The notes: a model not told the origin generated them from the sequence alone. A DNA stretch of 64,000 bases from Sphingobacterium micropteri (GCF_014692515.1 NZ_JACOIK010000001.1:372001-436000); one strand, 5' to 3'; positions 35,858 to 44,969 are shown, counted from the first letter of the stretch. Program-made: numbers and translations.

Positions 35858-37066
35858 TCATTTCTTCAACTCAAACTCATCGTATAGTTTGCCATCTGCA
35901 GTATAGGCCTTATATTGCAATATATTTCCTTTGATATCAATGACCTGATACAACTGCATGCGCTCAGCAGATTTCTCTATCCATTCTTTTTGTGGATCGA
36001 TCTGATACATCTTTGGTCCAGCTACGGAAACGATGTAAACAGGTTTCTTTTCTTTGCTTGATGGTACCACGCTTCGGGCATAGGTATGATCATGCCCTTG
36101 CAATAAAAGATGAACACCATATTTCTCGAAGAGGGGTTTAAACAAATCGGCGAACTGATAGTTATCCCGCGATTTGGCCGTCGAATACACGGGATGGTGG
36201 CACATGACCACTGTCCATTTCGCAGTGTTGTTTTTCAATATTTGTTCTATCCATTGTGCCTGTGCGGCACGGTAGGTACTATCTAGCATGATCATTTGTG
36301 TGTTGAGTGCGATGATGCGAAGTGGTCCATAGTCTACGTAGTAGTTGGACTCTTTTAATCCTTCGACACCGTTTTCAGGTAACCTGAACTGCTGCTGCCA
36401 GTGCGGATCGAGCGTGAGCACTTTTTGTTCATCACGAAAGTACTCGTGGTTGCCAGGTACCATTAACTGAGGATAGCTGCTGTTTATACCTGTTCCGGCA
36501 TAAAACCATTCGCCCCATTCGTTGTCCGAATTGCTGCGGTTAATTAGGTCCCCGGCATGCAATATAAAGTCGGCCTCAGGACAAGTCTGTATGGCTTTGC
36601 GGTATACACGTGTCCAGCGTGAACGCAGATCATTCTGCGCATCGCCTAAGTAGATGAAAGATATACTGTCGTTTTGTGCAGCTGTTCGGAATTGAAACCA
36701 TTCGCTCCACGCACCATCTTTGCCTACGCGGTAGTTGTAGACCCGGTCGGGTTGTAAGTCTTCAAATTGTGCACTGTGATACATCGAGCCGTTATTCTCC
36801 CTGTCGGCGAATAGTTTGCTTTCGGCCTGATATACACGAACGACACTGTCAGCGAATTCAGGACTATTGTTCTCTAAACGCAACTGAGCAACCTGCCCGT
36901 TCCCCTGGATGACGTTCGTGCGCCAATTCACTGCTTGACTATGTGCAGCGTCGGTGGTTAGATTGAGGATGACACGATCTGGATGGTTGTCTGCAAGATA
37001 GCTCTGGCTTTGAGCCATCGCAATTAAAGATAGGCCTAACGTAAGTGTGCTAATCAATTTTTTCAT
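35858..37066 (-). CDS. Purple acid phosphatase-like metallophosphoesterase, exported
   Basis: 402 aa with a signal peptide (residues 1-20, ending AQSQ). An N-terminal fibronectin-like domain (about 25-125) precedes the calcineurin-type fold, the architecture of purple acid phosphatases. Metal motifs are complete: LGDAQ, HAGDLI, GNHEY, MCHHPVYS and QGHDHTYAR. It should hydrolyse phosphomonoesters in the periplasm or outside. It is the last gene after ECF sigma, FecR and a TonB receptor, so it may work on the ligand which that receptor imports. A hairpin precedes it. Confidence 0.9.
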   Translation of the reverse strand: MKKLISTLTLGLSLIAMAQSQSYLADNHPDRVILNLTTDAAHSQAVNWRTNVIQGNGQVAQLRLENNSPEFADSVVRVYQAESKLFADRENNGSMYHSAQFEDLQPDRVYNYRVGKDGAWSEWFQFRTAAQNDSISFIYLGDAQNDLRSRWTRVYRKAIQTCPEADFILHAGDLINRSNSDNEWGEWFYAGTGINSSYPQLMVPGNHEYFRDEQKVLTLDPHWQQQFRLPENGVEGLKESNYYVDYGPLRIIALNTQMIMLDSTYRAAQAQWIEQILKNNTAKWTVVMCHHPVYSTAKSRDNYQFADLFKPLFEKYGVHLLLQGHDHTYARSVVPSSKEKKPVYIVSVAGPKMYQIDPQKEWIEKSAERMQLYQVIDIKGNILQYKAYTADGKLYDEFELKK

Positions 37067-37114
37067 ATACGTATGTTTATTGTTAATATTTTAAATTTTG
37101 GTCGAACAAATAAG

Positions 37115-37140
37115 CAAAGGATGTCCTAGGACACCCTTTG
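37115..37140 (-). other. Intergenic hairpin between TonB receptor and phosphatase genes
   Basis: On the transcript strand CAAAGGGTGTCC and GGACATCCTTTG pair over 12 positions with one G-U wobble; a T-rich CTTATTTGTT follows. It may be a partial terminator or RNA-stability element that sets lower phosphatase expression. Confidence 0.5.
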
Positions 37141-37154
37141 TATAAGTCTGTCAA

Positions 37155-40100
37155 TTATTGATTAATCGTGTATTTGACACCGATATTACCCCAACGTGCA
37201 TAGTATTTATAATCGTTAGGACGTCTGTCTCCGAAGTCAAATCGTACCTGCGAATTCGTTATATTGCTTAAACCTACGAATACGGTGAAATTCTTGTTTA
37301 TCTTTTGTGAAGCAGAAAAGTCGAGTTGTGTACGGCCTTTTTCCATCAGGTCATTGGCCTCCTCATCTGCCAGTTCGCTGATGAAAGTCTCATAAAAATT
37401 GAGTGCGAGGCGTCCAGAGAAACCGTATTTTTCGTACGAAAGAGCAAAGTTACCCACACTTGGACGCATCTCTGGTAGCGCCACTTTACGTACAGATTCC
37501 ACACCCGGGACCTCAAAAGATGATTTAACATACGTATAGTTGGCGAATACACCGAATCCATTTGCAAAACCCGGTAGAAACGTGAACTGCTGTTGCCAAG
37601 CTATTTCTAAACCGTATACATCCGCTGCAGCTCCATTGACAGTCTGTGTGATCGCATAACCGTCATAGGTACCACCAGACCGGGTATAAATGGATTCGTA
37701 GATATAATCATTGATTTTTTTGTAGAACACACCACCTGAAAGCAGACCGATAGGATTTAGGTAATGCTCGAACAATAAGTCGATGTTGGTCGATGTGCTT
37801 TGATCGAGTTGCGGGTTTCCTTTCTTCATGCGTTTGCGGCGTACTTCAATCTCTTCCCAAGGGACAAGGTCGTAGTACGACGGACGTGACAGTGTGCGTG
37901 TAAGCGCACCCCGGATATTAGTCTGTTCGGTCAGTTTGTACTTTAAATTCAAACTTGGGAAGAACCCTGCGAAGGCAGCTTTGGTATCTACAGGCTGCGT
38001 AGATTGGTAATTGCCCTGATCATCGAAAGAGACAATATTACCCTCGTACTGAAATCCTGTGCGCTCATAACGCATACCCAGCACAGTCTCGAGTTTTCCT
38101 GTAGTCAGTTTACCCATAAAATAACCAGCAGCTAGGTTTTCACTCCCTTCATAAGAATCCGGATCCGTATTTTGGCGGATGTAGTTATCGTTGGGTTGAA
38201 AAAGATCCATGTTATTCTGATAATATTGTTCCATGAGGTATCCATTGGCGATAGCCCCCGAAAGGTTGTATTTGCCTCCAAAATATGAAGTACGGCTATA
38301 GTTTGACGTGAAATCATTCATAGTCAACGAGCCTGTTTTTAACCGGTATTGGAAGTAGTTGCGCGTGTGTGCATCCTCTTTGTACCGGAAACGCGCGCCA
38401 GCTTTAAGATCTAAGGTATGTCCATGACCTAAAGACAGGGAGCGCTTAATATTTCCAGACAACTGTATATCCTGATCGTGTGCAAACTGGTGACGGCGGT
38501 TGTAGCTGTTTGCTGTGTATTTTGTGGGATCGCTGTGATCTGTTCCGGCGAATAAAAACTGAGGCGCACTAGGGTCGGTATTATCGATCGACGCACTGAG
38601 TCCCCCTTGTTGGAAATATCCATCGTAGTAGAGCGGTTGGTCATAGCGTCCTTTAGCATACGTCGCATCGGCATCCACCTCATAATTGCTGAAGGCTGTC
38701 CTTCCACCTAGCGAGAAAGTGATGATATCCCTGTTGTAATCGCGAGGTGTTCCCGAAGAGCCGATACTGATATCAGTACCTTGATCGATACTGCTGTATT
38801 CGCCGATATTGTAGGATTTGGTTCCTCTTGTCTGTAATTCGAAATACTTGTTGTACGAGCTGCGGGCGTAAAGCTTGGTCGCATTGTTGGGGTAATAGTT
38901 CAGTTCGAACTGTAAGCCCGTGTTTTTACGCTCCAGATCGCTACCCTCCAACTCTAGATTAGACATCAAGATGCGCTCGCTACCGTCGATCTCGTAGGTG
39001 TCATAGTCTACCTGTACGCGATCCTCGCCGCGATAGGTCTGGCTATAATTAACATCAGCAAGAAAGCCCCATTTTTTGTAACGCTTACCTAAAACGGCGC
39101 CTAGATTGTAATTCGCTTTGGACAGCAACTGATTGTAGCCTCCGCCCACGTTTACGCGGAAAAGTTCCTCGCCTGCCTTTGGTGTTTTAGAAACGATGTT
39201 TACCGAACCAGCTGTTGCGTCGGCATCCATATCGGGCGTAAAAGTCTTGTTGACTTCAATAGCTTCGACAGTAGAGGAAAGGATTCCGTTCAGATCGATC
39301 TCGCGGCTGTTGGTTTGTGTGGATGGTAAACGAGTGCCATTTAGTGTCACCGATCCCATGCTTTGGCTGAGACCGCGCATCACGACATTGCGTGGTAATC
39401 CATAACTATAATCCATAGCTATACCGGGTACCCGTTGCAAAGCTTCGGCTACCGTCGCATCTGGAAAGCGTTCGATCTGTTCTTGGGAAAGTACGTAGCG
39501 TACGTTATCGGCATTTTTCATGTTGCTCAATGCCAATGCTTCTCCACGGCGAATACCATTAATCGCGATTCCTTCCAAGTTATTATCCTTTGGCTCCAAC
39601 AGAATATTGATTGGCATTTCGTCGTTGAGATAGGTGAGTTCTGCAATCTGATTTTGATAACCAATATAGGACACCTGTACATTCGTTTTGCCTGGCTTTA
39701 CGCCCTGTAAGACGAAGTAACCATTGGCATCGGTCATCGTCTTCCGGTTGTCTGAAAGATTGACAAGTGTAGCGTGTGGTAACACGCGGCCTGAGGTAAC
39801 ATCTTTGACATACCCCGTGATGATATTCTTTTGTGCTGGATTTTCAGTGGCTGGTTTCGACAAAGGCACCACCACAATATTATTTTGGACAATGCGGTAG
39901 CTAAGTCCATTCTCAACCAATAACTGATTCAACACACCACTCGCCGTTGTGCTAGATTGCTTCGTTGTATTGGCATTTTTGCCTCGTACCAGGTTTTTAT
40001 CGTAAGAAATGGGGATATGTAGTTGTTTTTCAAGTTGGTTCAATCCTTTCTCTAGATTCCCATGACTTCCAGCCCAGTAAATTTGTTTTTCGTACAGCAT

Positions 40101-40202
40101 TTCGGATGTCTGTGCTAGGGCAGGAGTAAGCGGCAGCAGACTGACATTGAAGACAGTCGCAGCAAATACTAACTTGCGAACCGTCTTTACCTTTTTTTTC
40201 AT
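37155..40202 (-). CDS. TonB-dependent receptor with STN and carboxypeptidase-regulatory-like domains
   Basis: 1015 aa. Signal peptide (1-30), an STN signalling domain (about 45-115) for contact with FecR, a CarboxypepD_reg-like beta-sandwich (about 127-215, ITGYVKDVTSGRVLPHATLV), then a plug (RFPDATVAEALQRVPGIAMD) and the beta-barrel to the end. The plug motif is that of the TonB-Xanth/Caul receptor group, not SusC (no SusD follows). It should import a ligand across the outer membrane and signal its presence. Sits between FecR and a phosphatase, so a phosphorylated ligand is possible. Confidence 0.92.
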   Translation of the reverse strand: MKKKVKTVRKLVFAATVFNVSLLPLTPALAQTSEMLYEKQIYWAGSHGNLEKGLNQLEKQLHIPISYDKNLVRGKNANTTKQSSTTASGVLNQLLVENGLSYRIVQNNIVVVPLSKPATENPAQKNIITGYVKDVTSGRVLPHATLVNLSDNRKTMTDANGYFVLQGVKPGKTNVQVSYIGYQNQIAELTYLNDEMPINILLEPKDNNLEGIAINGIRRGEALALSNMKNADNVRYVLSQEQIERFPDATVAEALQRVPGIAMDYSYGLPRNVVMRGLSQSMGSVTLNGTRLPSTQTNSREIDLNGILSSTVEAIEVNKTFTPDMDADATAGSVNIVSKTPKAGEELFRVNVGGGYNQLLSKANYNLGAVLGKRYKKWGFLADVNYSQTYRGEDRVQVDYDTYEIDGSERILMSNLELEGSDLERKNTGLQFELNYYPNNATKLYARSSYNKYFELQTRGTKSYNIGEYSSIDQGTDISIGSSGTPRDYNRDIITFSLGGRTAFSNYEVDADATYAKGRYDQPLYYDGYFQQGGLSASIDNTDPSAPQFLFAGTDHSDPTKYTANSYNRRHQFAHDQDIQLSGNIKRSLSLGHGHTLDLKAGARFRYKEDAHTRNYFQYRLKTGSLTMNDFTSNYSRTSYFGGKYNLSGAIANGYLMEQYYQNNMDLFQPNDNYIRQNTDPDSYEGSENLAAGYFMGKLTTGKLETVLGMRYERTGFQYEGNIVSFDDQGNYQSTQPVDTKAAFAGFFPSLNLKYKLTEQTNIRGALTRTLSRPSYYDLVPWEEIEVRRKRMKKGNPQLDQSTSTNIDLLFEHYLNPIGLLSGGVFYKKINDYIYESIYTRSGGTYDGYAITQTVNGAAADVYGLEIAWQQQFTFLPGFANGFGVFANYTYVKSSFEVPGVESVRKVALPEMRPSVGNFALSYEKYGFSGRLALNFYETFISELADEEANDLMEKGRTQLDFSASQKINKNFTVFVGLSNITNSQVRFDFGDRRPNDYKYYARWGNIGVKYTINQ

Positions 40203-40275
40203 ACTTTTGATTTTAAATTTAAATGTGAATTGGATTTGGAGTGTCGGCGACTTTGGCGAGAGGCTGGCACTCTTT

Positions 40276-41172
40276 TTATTTTACGGTAATTGTTTGCTGG
40301 TTAATAGTGGTGCGTCGGGCGCTGATCGTACTAATTAACGCCGCGATATCCGTGACCGACATCTGTGGTTTGAGTGTAACCTTATATCGCACCCGGGATG
40401 CTTTGGTACTTAGACTTTCTAAGGAAATACCATAGTAGTCGGCAAGACATAGACGTAAGGTTGCGAAGTCTACGCCGTCCAAAGTCAAAGATCCAGTCTG
40501 CATATCGATATTGACATCACTCAATTTGGTAATTTCCCGTTTTTTAATAGCTGCATGGTACACGATCCTTTCGTTGGGGGCAAGGAGGTGCTGCTCGCCG
40601 TCGATTTGGATACGGACTTTTCCTTCTTCGAGAAAGACACTGTGGTCTCCGTCATCTATTGGACTATTAACCGAAAATCGGGTGCCCAATACGGTTGTCT
40701 CCAAGTGTTTGCTGTGTACGATGAAAGGTTTCTCTTTGTCTTTTTTGACCTCAAAGAAAGCATTTCCCTCCAGCATCACATTCCGCTCTATACGGTCGTA
40801 ATCGGCACTGATCTGTAAGGTGCTGTGTGGCCGGAGCACGACCACTGTACTATCTGCCAAGCATATTCTTTTGGAACTATTCATGCTGCTGAATACTTGT
40901 ACCACAGGCTTTTCGCTGGCCCCTTTGTTATGAAATGATATTGTGCCCCAGATACCGCCTCCAGTTAGCATCACGGTGCCTATCCATATGGCCGCCGATC
41001 GCCACATACGGGTACGTCGTTTACGTTTTTCAAGATGATTGCTGTAACTGTTAAGTACGCGTTTATATAGACGTTGTTCCAATAGAAGTTCGGCTTGACT
41101 GTCAAGAGCGGTAACTTCCCTTGTAGTTTTTTCTGCTTTCGGATCTGATGACGTACGCTTCGCTGCTTTCAT
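40276..41172 (-). CDS. FecR family anti-sigma factor
   Basis: 298 aa. Cytoplasmic N-terminus of about 55 residues, one membrane helix (WRSAAIWIGTVMLTGGGIWG, about residues 57-76), then the periplasmic FecR domain (LEGNAFFEVKKDKEKPFIVH, GTRFSVNS) and the C-terminal DUF4974-like segment (FATLRLCLADYYGISLE). Transmits the state of the adjacent TonB receptor to the ECF sigma factor. It lies between them in the usual order. Confidence 0.92.
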   Translation of the reverse strand: MKAAKRTSSDPKAEKTTREVTALDSQAELLLEQRLYKRVLNSYSNHLEKRKRRTRMWRSAAIWIGTVMLTGGGIWGTISFHNKGASEKPVVQVFSSMNSSKRICLADSTVVVLRPHSTLQISADYDRIERNVMLEGNAFFEVKKDKEKPFIVHSKHLETTVLGTRFSVNSPIDDGDHSVFLEEGKVRIQIDGEQHLLAPNERIVYHAAIKKREITKLSDVNIDMQTGSLTLDGVDFATLRLCLADYYGISLESLSTKASRVRYKVTLKPQMSVTDIAALISTISARRTTINQQTITVK

Positions 41173-41277
41173 GTGAGGTATACGAACACCCCTCTCGCAA
41201 ATCCCGGCCTTTTTTTAAGTTTAATTATAAAAAAATATGACGTTTACATAAACTTAACAGAAGTGGTCTTTTTCGAG

Positions 41278-41796
41278 CTAACGAAGGAATTTTTCGATAG
41301 CAGATCGTAGTTTCTGATTGGCCAAAGAGAGCTGGTTGCGAACAGTCTTGTCCGAGATGAGTAACTTTTGTGCAATCTCTGGTGTACTGAAACCTTCTTT
41401 GCTATTGAGCTGTACGACACGCCGCATCTGATCGGGTAATCGATTAACCTGCAATTCCAAAAAATCGTCGAGTTCCCGCTTGATGGTAACCTCCAGTACC
41501 TTGTTGTCATGCTGACTGTACCAAGTAGGGATATTTTGCTCCAGATCTAGCTGACGTTTGTTCTTGCGGTAATGGTCGGTAATCCGATTGCGTAGAGCGG
41601 TATAAAGATAGCCTTTGATCGTGTCCAGCCGATTGTCTAAATCATCGGATTTTAACAATTTGAGAAATACATCGTGAAGTAGATCCTCCGCAAGAGCATG
41701 ATCCTTTACTTTTTTTAGGGTAAAATAGTAGAGCTCTTTCCAGTACAGCTTGTATATGTGGTTGAAGCAGTCAATTTTAGGATCGGAGTGATGCAT
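41278..41796 (-). CDS. ECF RNA polymerase sigma factor
   Basis: 172 aa. Region 2 with DHALAEDLLHDVFLKLLKSD, then region 4 HTH with EGFSTPEIAQKLLISDKTVR. Missing domain 3 and the short length define an ECF factor of the FecI type found in Bacteroidota. First gene of the sigma-FecR-receptor-phosphatase cluster; its transcript start appears set by a -7 element 65 bases upstream. Confidence 0.93.
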   Translation of the reverse strand: MHHSDPKIDCFNHIYKLYWKELYYFTLKKVKDHALAEDLLHDVFLKLLKSDDLDNRLDTIKGYLYTALRNRITDHYRKNKRQLDLEQNIPTWYSQHDNKVLEVTIKRELDDFLELQVNRLPDQMRRVVQLNSKEGFSTPEIAQKLLISDKTVRNQLSLANQKLRSAIEKFLR

Positions 41797-41860
41797 TTTT
41801 TCTGTTGTTGATTTCTAAAACTCGTATGCCCCTTCGGGGTAATGGAGTTTAAAGACATGA

Positions 41861-41868
41861 CAAATCTA
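41861..41868 (-). promoter_or_regulatory. -7 element of the ECF sigma/FecR/receptor cluster
   Basis: TAGATTTG on the minus strand fits TAnnTTTG. The leader to the ATG at 41796 contains a small hairpin, CCCC-TTC-GGGG (41829-41839), near the start. Confidence 0.45.
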
Positions 41869-42000
41869 GGTATGTATTGTTAACTGAATATTAATATAGA
41901 GAGAATATTTAGCGGTCACGATCTTTGGGGATCTTGGAGAAGCTGGTCAGTTTCTTTGGTCGAAAGGAAGACAAGTAGATTGTCGGACATACACCAATTT

Positions 42001-42044
42001 CCTTTCGTATATTTGATATCAATCAACCACGGAGATACGAAAGG
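42001..42044. repeat. Inverted repeat in the nitroreductase leader
   Basis: CCTTTCGTAT (42001-42010) and ATACGAAAGG (42035-42044) are perfect reverse complements with a 24-base spacer; the second arm touches the ATG at 42045. The -7 box overlaps the first arm. Confidence 0.5.
42008..42015 (+). promoter_or_regulatory. -7 element of the nitroreductase gene
   Basis: TATATTTG fits TAnnTTTG, 29 bases before the ATG. It lies across the left arm of the inverted repeat, so an operator function is plausible. Confidence 0.5.
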
Positions 42045-42773
42045 ATGAATTTAGAAGAAATATTAAACTATCGCCGATCTGTCAGAGTATACGACAAAGA
42101 TATTGCACTGGATCATAACAAAGTCAAATATTGCCTCGAGCTGGCTACGCTCGCACCCAACAGTTCCAATGTACAGCTTTGGGAATTTTACCACATTAGC
42201 AGCCCTGAACTAATGGAAAAGTTTGTGCCAGCCTGCCTAGGCCAGGCCGCGGTATCCACCGCATCACAACTTGTCGTATTCGTCACACGGCAAGACCTCC
42301 ACAGGAAGCGCGCTAAAGCCGTATTGCAGTTCGAACGTAACAACATACAAAAAAATAGCCCACCAGAACGGCAGGCCAAGCGCATCCGTGACCGCGAGCT
42401 GTATTACGGTAAGCTTATGCCATTTCTTTATGCCCGGTTTTTCGGCATCCTCGGTTTCTTTCGCAAGTTGGCCATGGCCATCGTAGGGATTTTTCGGCCC
42501 ATCGTGCATCAGGTATCCGAGAATGATATGCGCATCGTCGTCCACAAAACCTGTGCATTGGCTGCGCAGACCTTCATGATCGCGATGGCCAACGAAGGGT
42601 ATGATACCTGTCCATTGGAAGGATTCGACAGCGGCAGGGTAAAGAAGTTGCTCGACCTACCCGCAGGTGCTGAAATCAACATGGTCGTATCCTGCGGCAT
42701 CCGTAAAGGGAATGAGGGTATTCATGGCGACCGTTTCAGATTGCCATTTGATGAGGTCTACCACCACAGATAA
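42045..42773 (+). CDS. Nitroreductase family protein
   Basis: 242 aa. N-terminal RRSVRVYDKD and LATLAPNSSNVQLWEFY give the FMN-binding start of the family, and the C-terminal VVSCGIRKGNEG supplies the phosphate-side motif. A hydrophobic insert of about 30 residues (PFLYARFFGILGFFRKLAMA onward, residues 125-155) is unusual and might form a membrane-touching cap. FMN-dependent reduction of nitro or quinone compounds with NAD(P)H. Close to a nitronate monooxygenase but on the other strand. Ends in a hairpin. Confidence 0.87.
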   Translation: MNLEEILNYRRSVRVYDKDIALDHNKVKYCLELATLAPNSSNVQLWEFYHISSPELMEKFVPACLGQAAVSTASQLVVFVTRQDLHRKRAKAVLQFERNNIQKNSPPERQAKRIRDRELYYGKLMPFLYARFFGILGFFRKLAMAIVGIFRPIVHQVSENDMRIVVHKTCALAAQTFMIAMANEGYDTCPLEGFDSGRVKKLLDLPAGAEINMVVSCGIRKGNEGIHGDRFRLPFDEVYHHR

Positions 42774-42791
42774 GAGAACAGTCTCTTATCT
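42768..42791 (+). terminator. Hairpin over the nitroreductase stop codon
   Basis: AGATAAGAGA (42768-42777) and TCTCTTATCT (42782-42791) form a perfect 10-bp stem with an ACAG loop, containing the TAA stop. No T-tract follows, so it may be an RNA-end protector more than a strong terminator. Confidence 0.5.
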
Positions 42792-43073
42792 AACAATGAG
42801 CGACATAATTATTTTTCATCCGATAGGTCAAGCAGAGCGGAGGAAATGGAAAATTCGGCAAAGTTCTTTCCCGGGACGTCACTGTAAAGCATTTATACGG
42901 TGACGCCCTGTTTTCTACTGCACTGCTTCGGTATTATTACCCGAAGTGAGATATTTTAGAGCCAACGACGACCTGTATATTCCTAAGCCAGATCACGGTT
43001 GGTTCACATAATAGCGACGGATTTTAGCTGCAGGTCGGATTATGCTCGAAAGGATGACAGCAAGTTCTTCCCA
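42792..43073. other. Intergenic region between nitroreductase and nitronate monooxygenase
   Basis: About 280 bases with no gene. A second hairpin is possible: GGGACGTCAC (42873-42882) with GTGACGCCC (42900-42908), one bulge, followed by TGTTTTCT, which could act as a plus-strand terminator. Confidence 0.4.
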
Positions 43074-44183
43074 TCAAGATATCCTTTCAATATTCCTAAA
43101 TCGCGCCGTACAGAAGTTCAACACAGCCATCAGAGATACGCCGTGTGTTATTAATTGCGCATTATGGTATTTTAAAAGCGGTGCCGCCTGCCCAGCCCAA
43201 AAAGATTTTAACTCAGGATTTGCTTCTGTGTTGGTAGGATAGGCCCCTAGTTTACTAACGATCTGTCCCTGTAAGGGATATGGCGCAAAAGAGTTTTGAA
43301 ACGCCCTTAATTCTTCCGTTAGCCTATTTCTAATACCCCTTGACCACCTGCCGGTAAACACTTTTGTCAAAGTCGTATAGCGCGCGTCTTTTGAAAACAA
43401 CTTTTCGCGGTGAGTATGGCTCGCTCCAGACTGCTCGGTTGCTAAAAAGGCTGTTCCGATCTGTACCGCATCAGCTCCTAAAGCAAATGCTGCTTTTACA
43501 CCTCTTGCATCTGCAATTCCTCCGGCTGCAATAACGGGGATTTTAACGACGTCTGCCACCTGCGGGATTAAGGATAGCGTTCCTACCAAACTATCTTCGG
43601 CATTCTCCAGAAACGATACACGGTGACCACCTGCATCAAAACCTGTGGCCACAACCGCGTCAACACCAGCGTTTTCAATTGCAATCGCCTCATCTAACGT
43701 TGTTGCTGTACCGATAGTTTTGATATTCAGACGACGTAGTTTTTCTAAGATATCTTCAGATGGAATTCCATAAACAAAGCTAAAAACAGCAGGTTTAGCT
43801 TCAAAAATTGCTTCTATTTGGTCGTCGAAAGTAGGGCTTTCCGGGAGTGGAAGTGCAGGTGCTTCCACACCGACTTCATCAAAGTAGGGTTGAAACAGCT
43901 CCACCACTTTCTGGAAAGCGACATTGTCAAAATCTTCGATATTGTCATCCTTCTCTTTAATCCAGAGGTTCAGGTTAAATGGCTTACTTGTCGATTTACG
44001 AATTTCGTTTGATAAATCAACGATTTCATTTGCAAAAAATGGCTGACAGCCGTACGAACCCATCCCTCCGGCATTAGAAACTAACGATGTCAATTCAACA
44101 GCTGATAGTTTTCCCCCAAAAGGTCCCTGTATTATAGGGATGTCAATTCCCGTTAGTCTCTTTAATTTCGTGTCTGTCCACAT
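43074..44183 (-). CDS. Nitronate monooxygenase-like flavoprotein, copy A (altered C-terminus)
   Basis: 369 aa from the ATG at 44183 (MWTDTKLKRLTGIDIPIIQG). The ORF runs to 44240, but the extra 19 residues have no counterpart in copy B. TIM-barrel FMN enzyme of the 2-nitropropane dioxygenase/NMO family: GPFGGKLS at the start, AAGGIADARGV and GADAVQIGTAFLAT at the phosphate site. Near-identical to the gene at 61544 over almost all its length. The last 26 residues after KYHNAQ differ completely from copy B, because the duplication boundary cuts the 3' end. Probably still folded; activity uncertain. Confidence 0.85.
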   Translation of the reverse strand: MWTDTKLKRLTGIDIPIIQGPFGGKLSAVELTSLVSNAGGMGSYGCQPFFANEIVDLSNEIRKSTSKPFNLNLWIKEKDDNIEDFDNVAFQKVVELFQPYFDEVGVEAPALPLPESPTFDDQIEAIFEAKPAVFSFVYGIPSEDILEKLRRLNIKTIGTATTLDEAIAIENAGVDAVVATGFDAGGHRVSFLENAEDSLVGTLSLIPQVADVVKIPVIAAGGIADARGVKAAFALGADAVQIGTAFLATEQSGASHTHREKLFSKDARYTTLTKVFTGRWSRGIRNRLTEELRAFQNSFAPYPLQGQIVSKLGAYPTNTEANPELKSFWAGQAAPLLKYHNAQLITHGVSLMAVLNFCTARFRNIERIS

Positions 44184-44969
44184 AGCGTTATGATTTAGTA
44201 CAAATACTTTGTCTCGAATCTTGCGACCGAAAAAAGACATACCTATTTTCTTGTTTAATTGTACAACACAAAATTCAGATTCTCAGACCAACGTGGAAAG
44301 GATATACCTCACAAATAAATCGTGATGTAAGTCAATTTATTTTGCAGCGTATAGACGACTAAGCGTTTCGCGCGTAACCCCTAGATACGATGCTAAAATA
44401 TGCTTGGGCAACTTCTGGACGAGTAGGGGATACTCCTGTAAGAATTTTTCATAACGTTCCCTGGCACTACTGCTTAGCAAAGAGAGAATTCGATTTTGTA
44501 AAACAACGTTTCGGCGATTGGTCTTCTTTCGGAAAAAGCTTTCTATTTGGTGAAATTCGCTACATAACTTTTCCCTATTCTCATTGCTCAAACACAATAC
44601 TTCGGTGTCTTCTAAACAGTCGATATTCACGATTGCTTTTTTTGATAATAATAAGCCTCATAGTCAGTAATCCACCAATCCTGAACGCCGAAGAGTAAAA
44701 TGTGAATTTTCCCATTTTCGTCACTGTAGTAAGATTTTACGCAACCCGAAAGTACAAAATAATCATAATCGACATTCTGCCCGTCTTGTACCAAAAATTG
44801 ATGTTTCTTCAATTTTTGGTAAGTGAAGTGGCCCGATATGTAATCGAATTCATCATCGGTAATGTCGATGATTTTCCGGAACTGATTTTTTAAGATCTGA
44901 TTCATGGAGGACAACGTGGTTTTCTTAATTATAGTAATAAAGGTAACAAGAAACTTTTATTGTAAAGCA
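43153..44969. repeat. Segmental duplication, copy A
   Basis: About 1.82 kb closely similar to 61584-63338 in the same orientation. It includes the NMO gene, the Crp/Fnr gene and its upstream region. It differs by about 63 extra bases between the two genes, a one-base deletion in the Crp gene and scattered substitutions. Confidence 0.85.
44337..44905 (-). pseudogene. Crp/Fnr-family regulator, copy A, frameshifted
   Basis: Equivalent to the intact 189-aa regulator at 62705-63274. A run of eight A (transcript strand) after YYYQ is only seven here (T run at 44637-44643), so translation from the ATG at 44905 ends after QKKQS at 44627, and the second half (MNIDCLEDTE to LSRLYAAK, with the HTH LASYLGVTRETLSRL) lies in another frame. 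The sensor half (cNMP-binding) and the DNA-binding half are thus split. Recent inactivation, phase variation or a sequencing error; the rest of the sequence is well kept. Confidence 0.85.
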
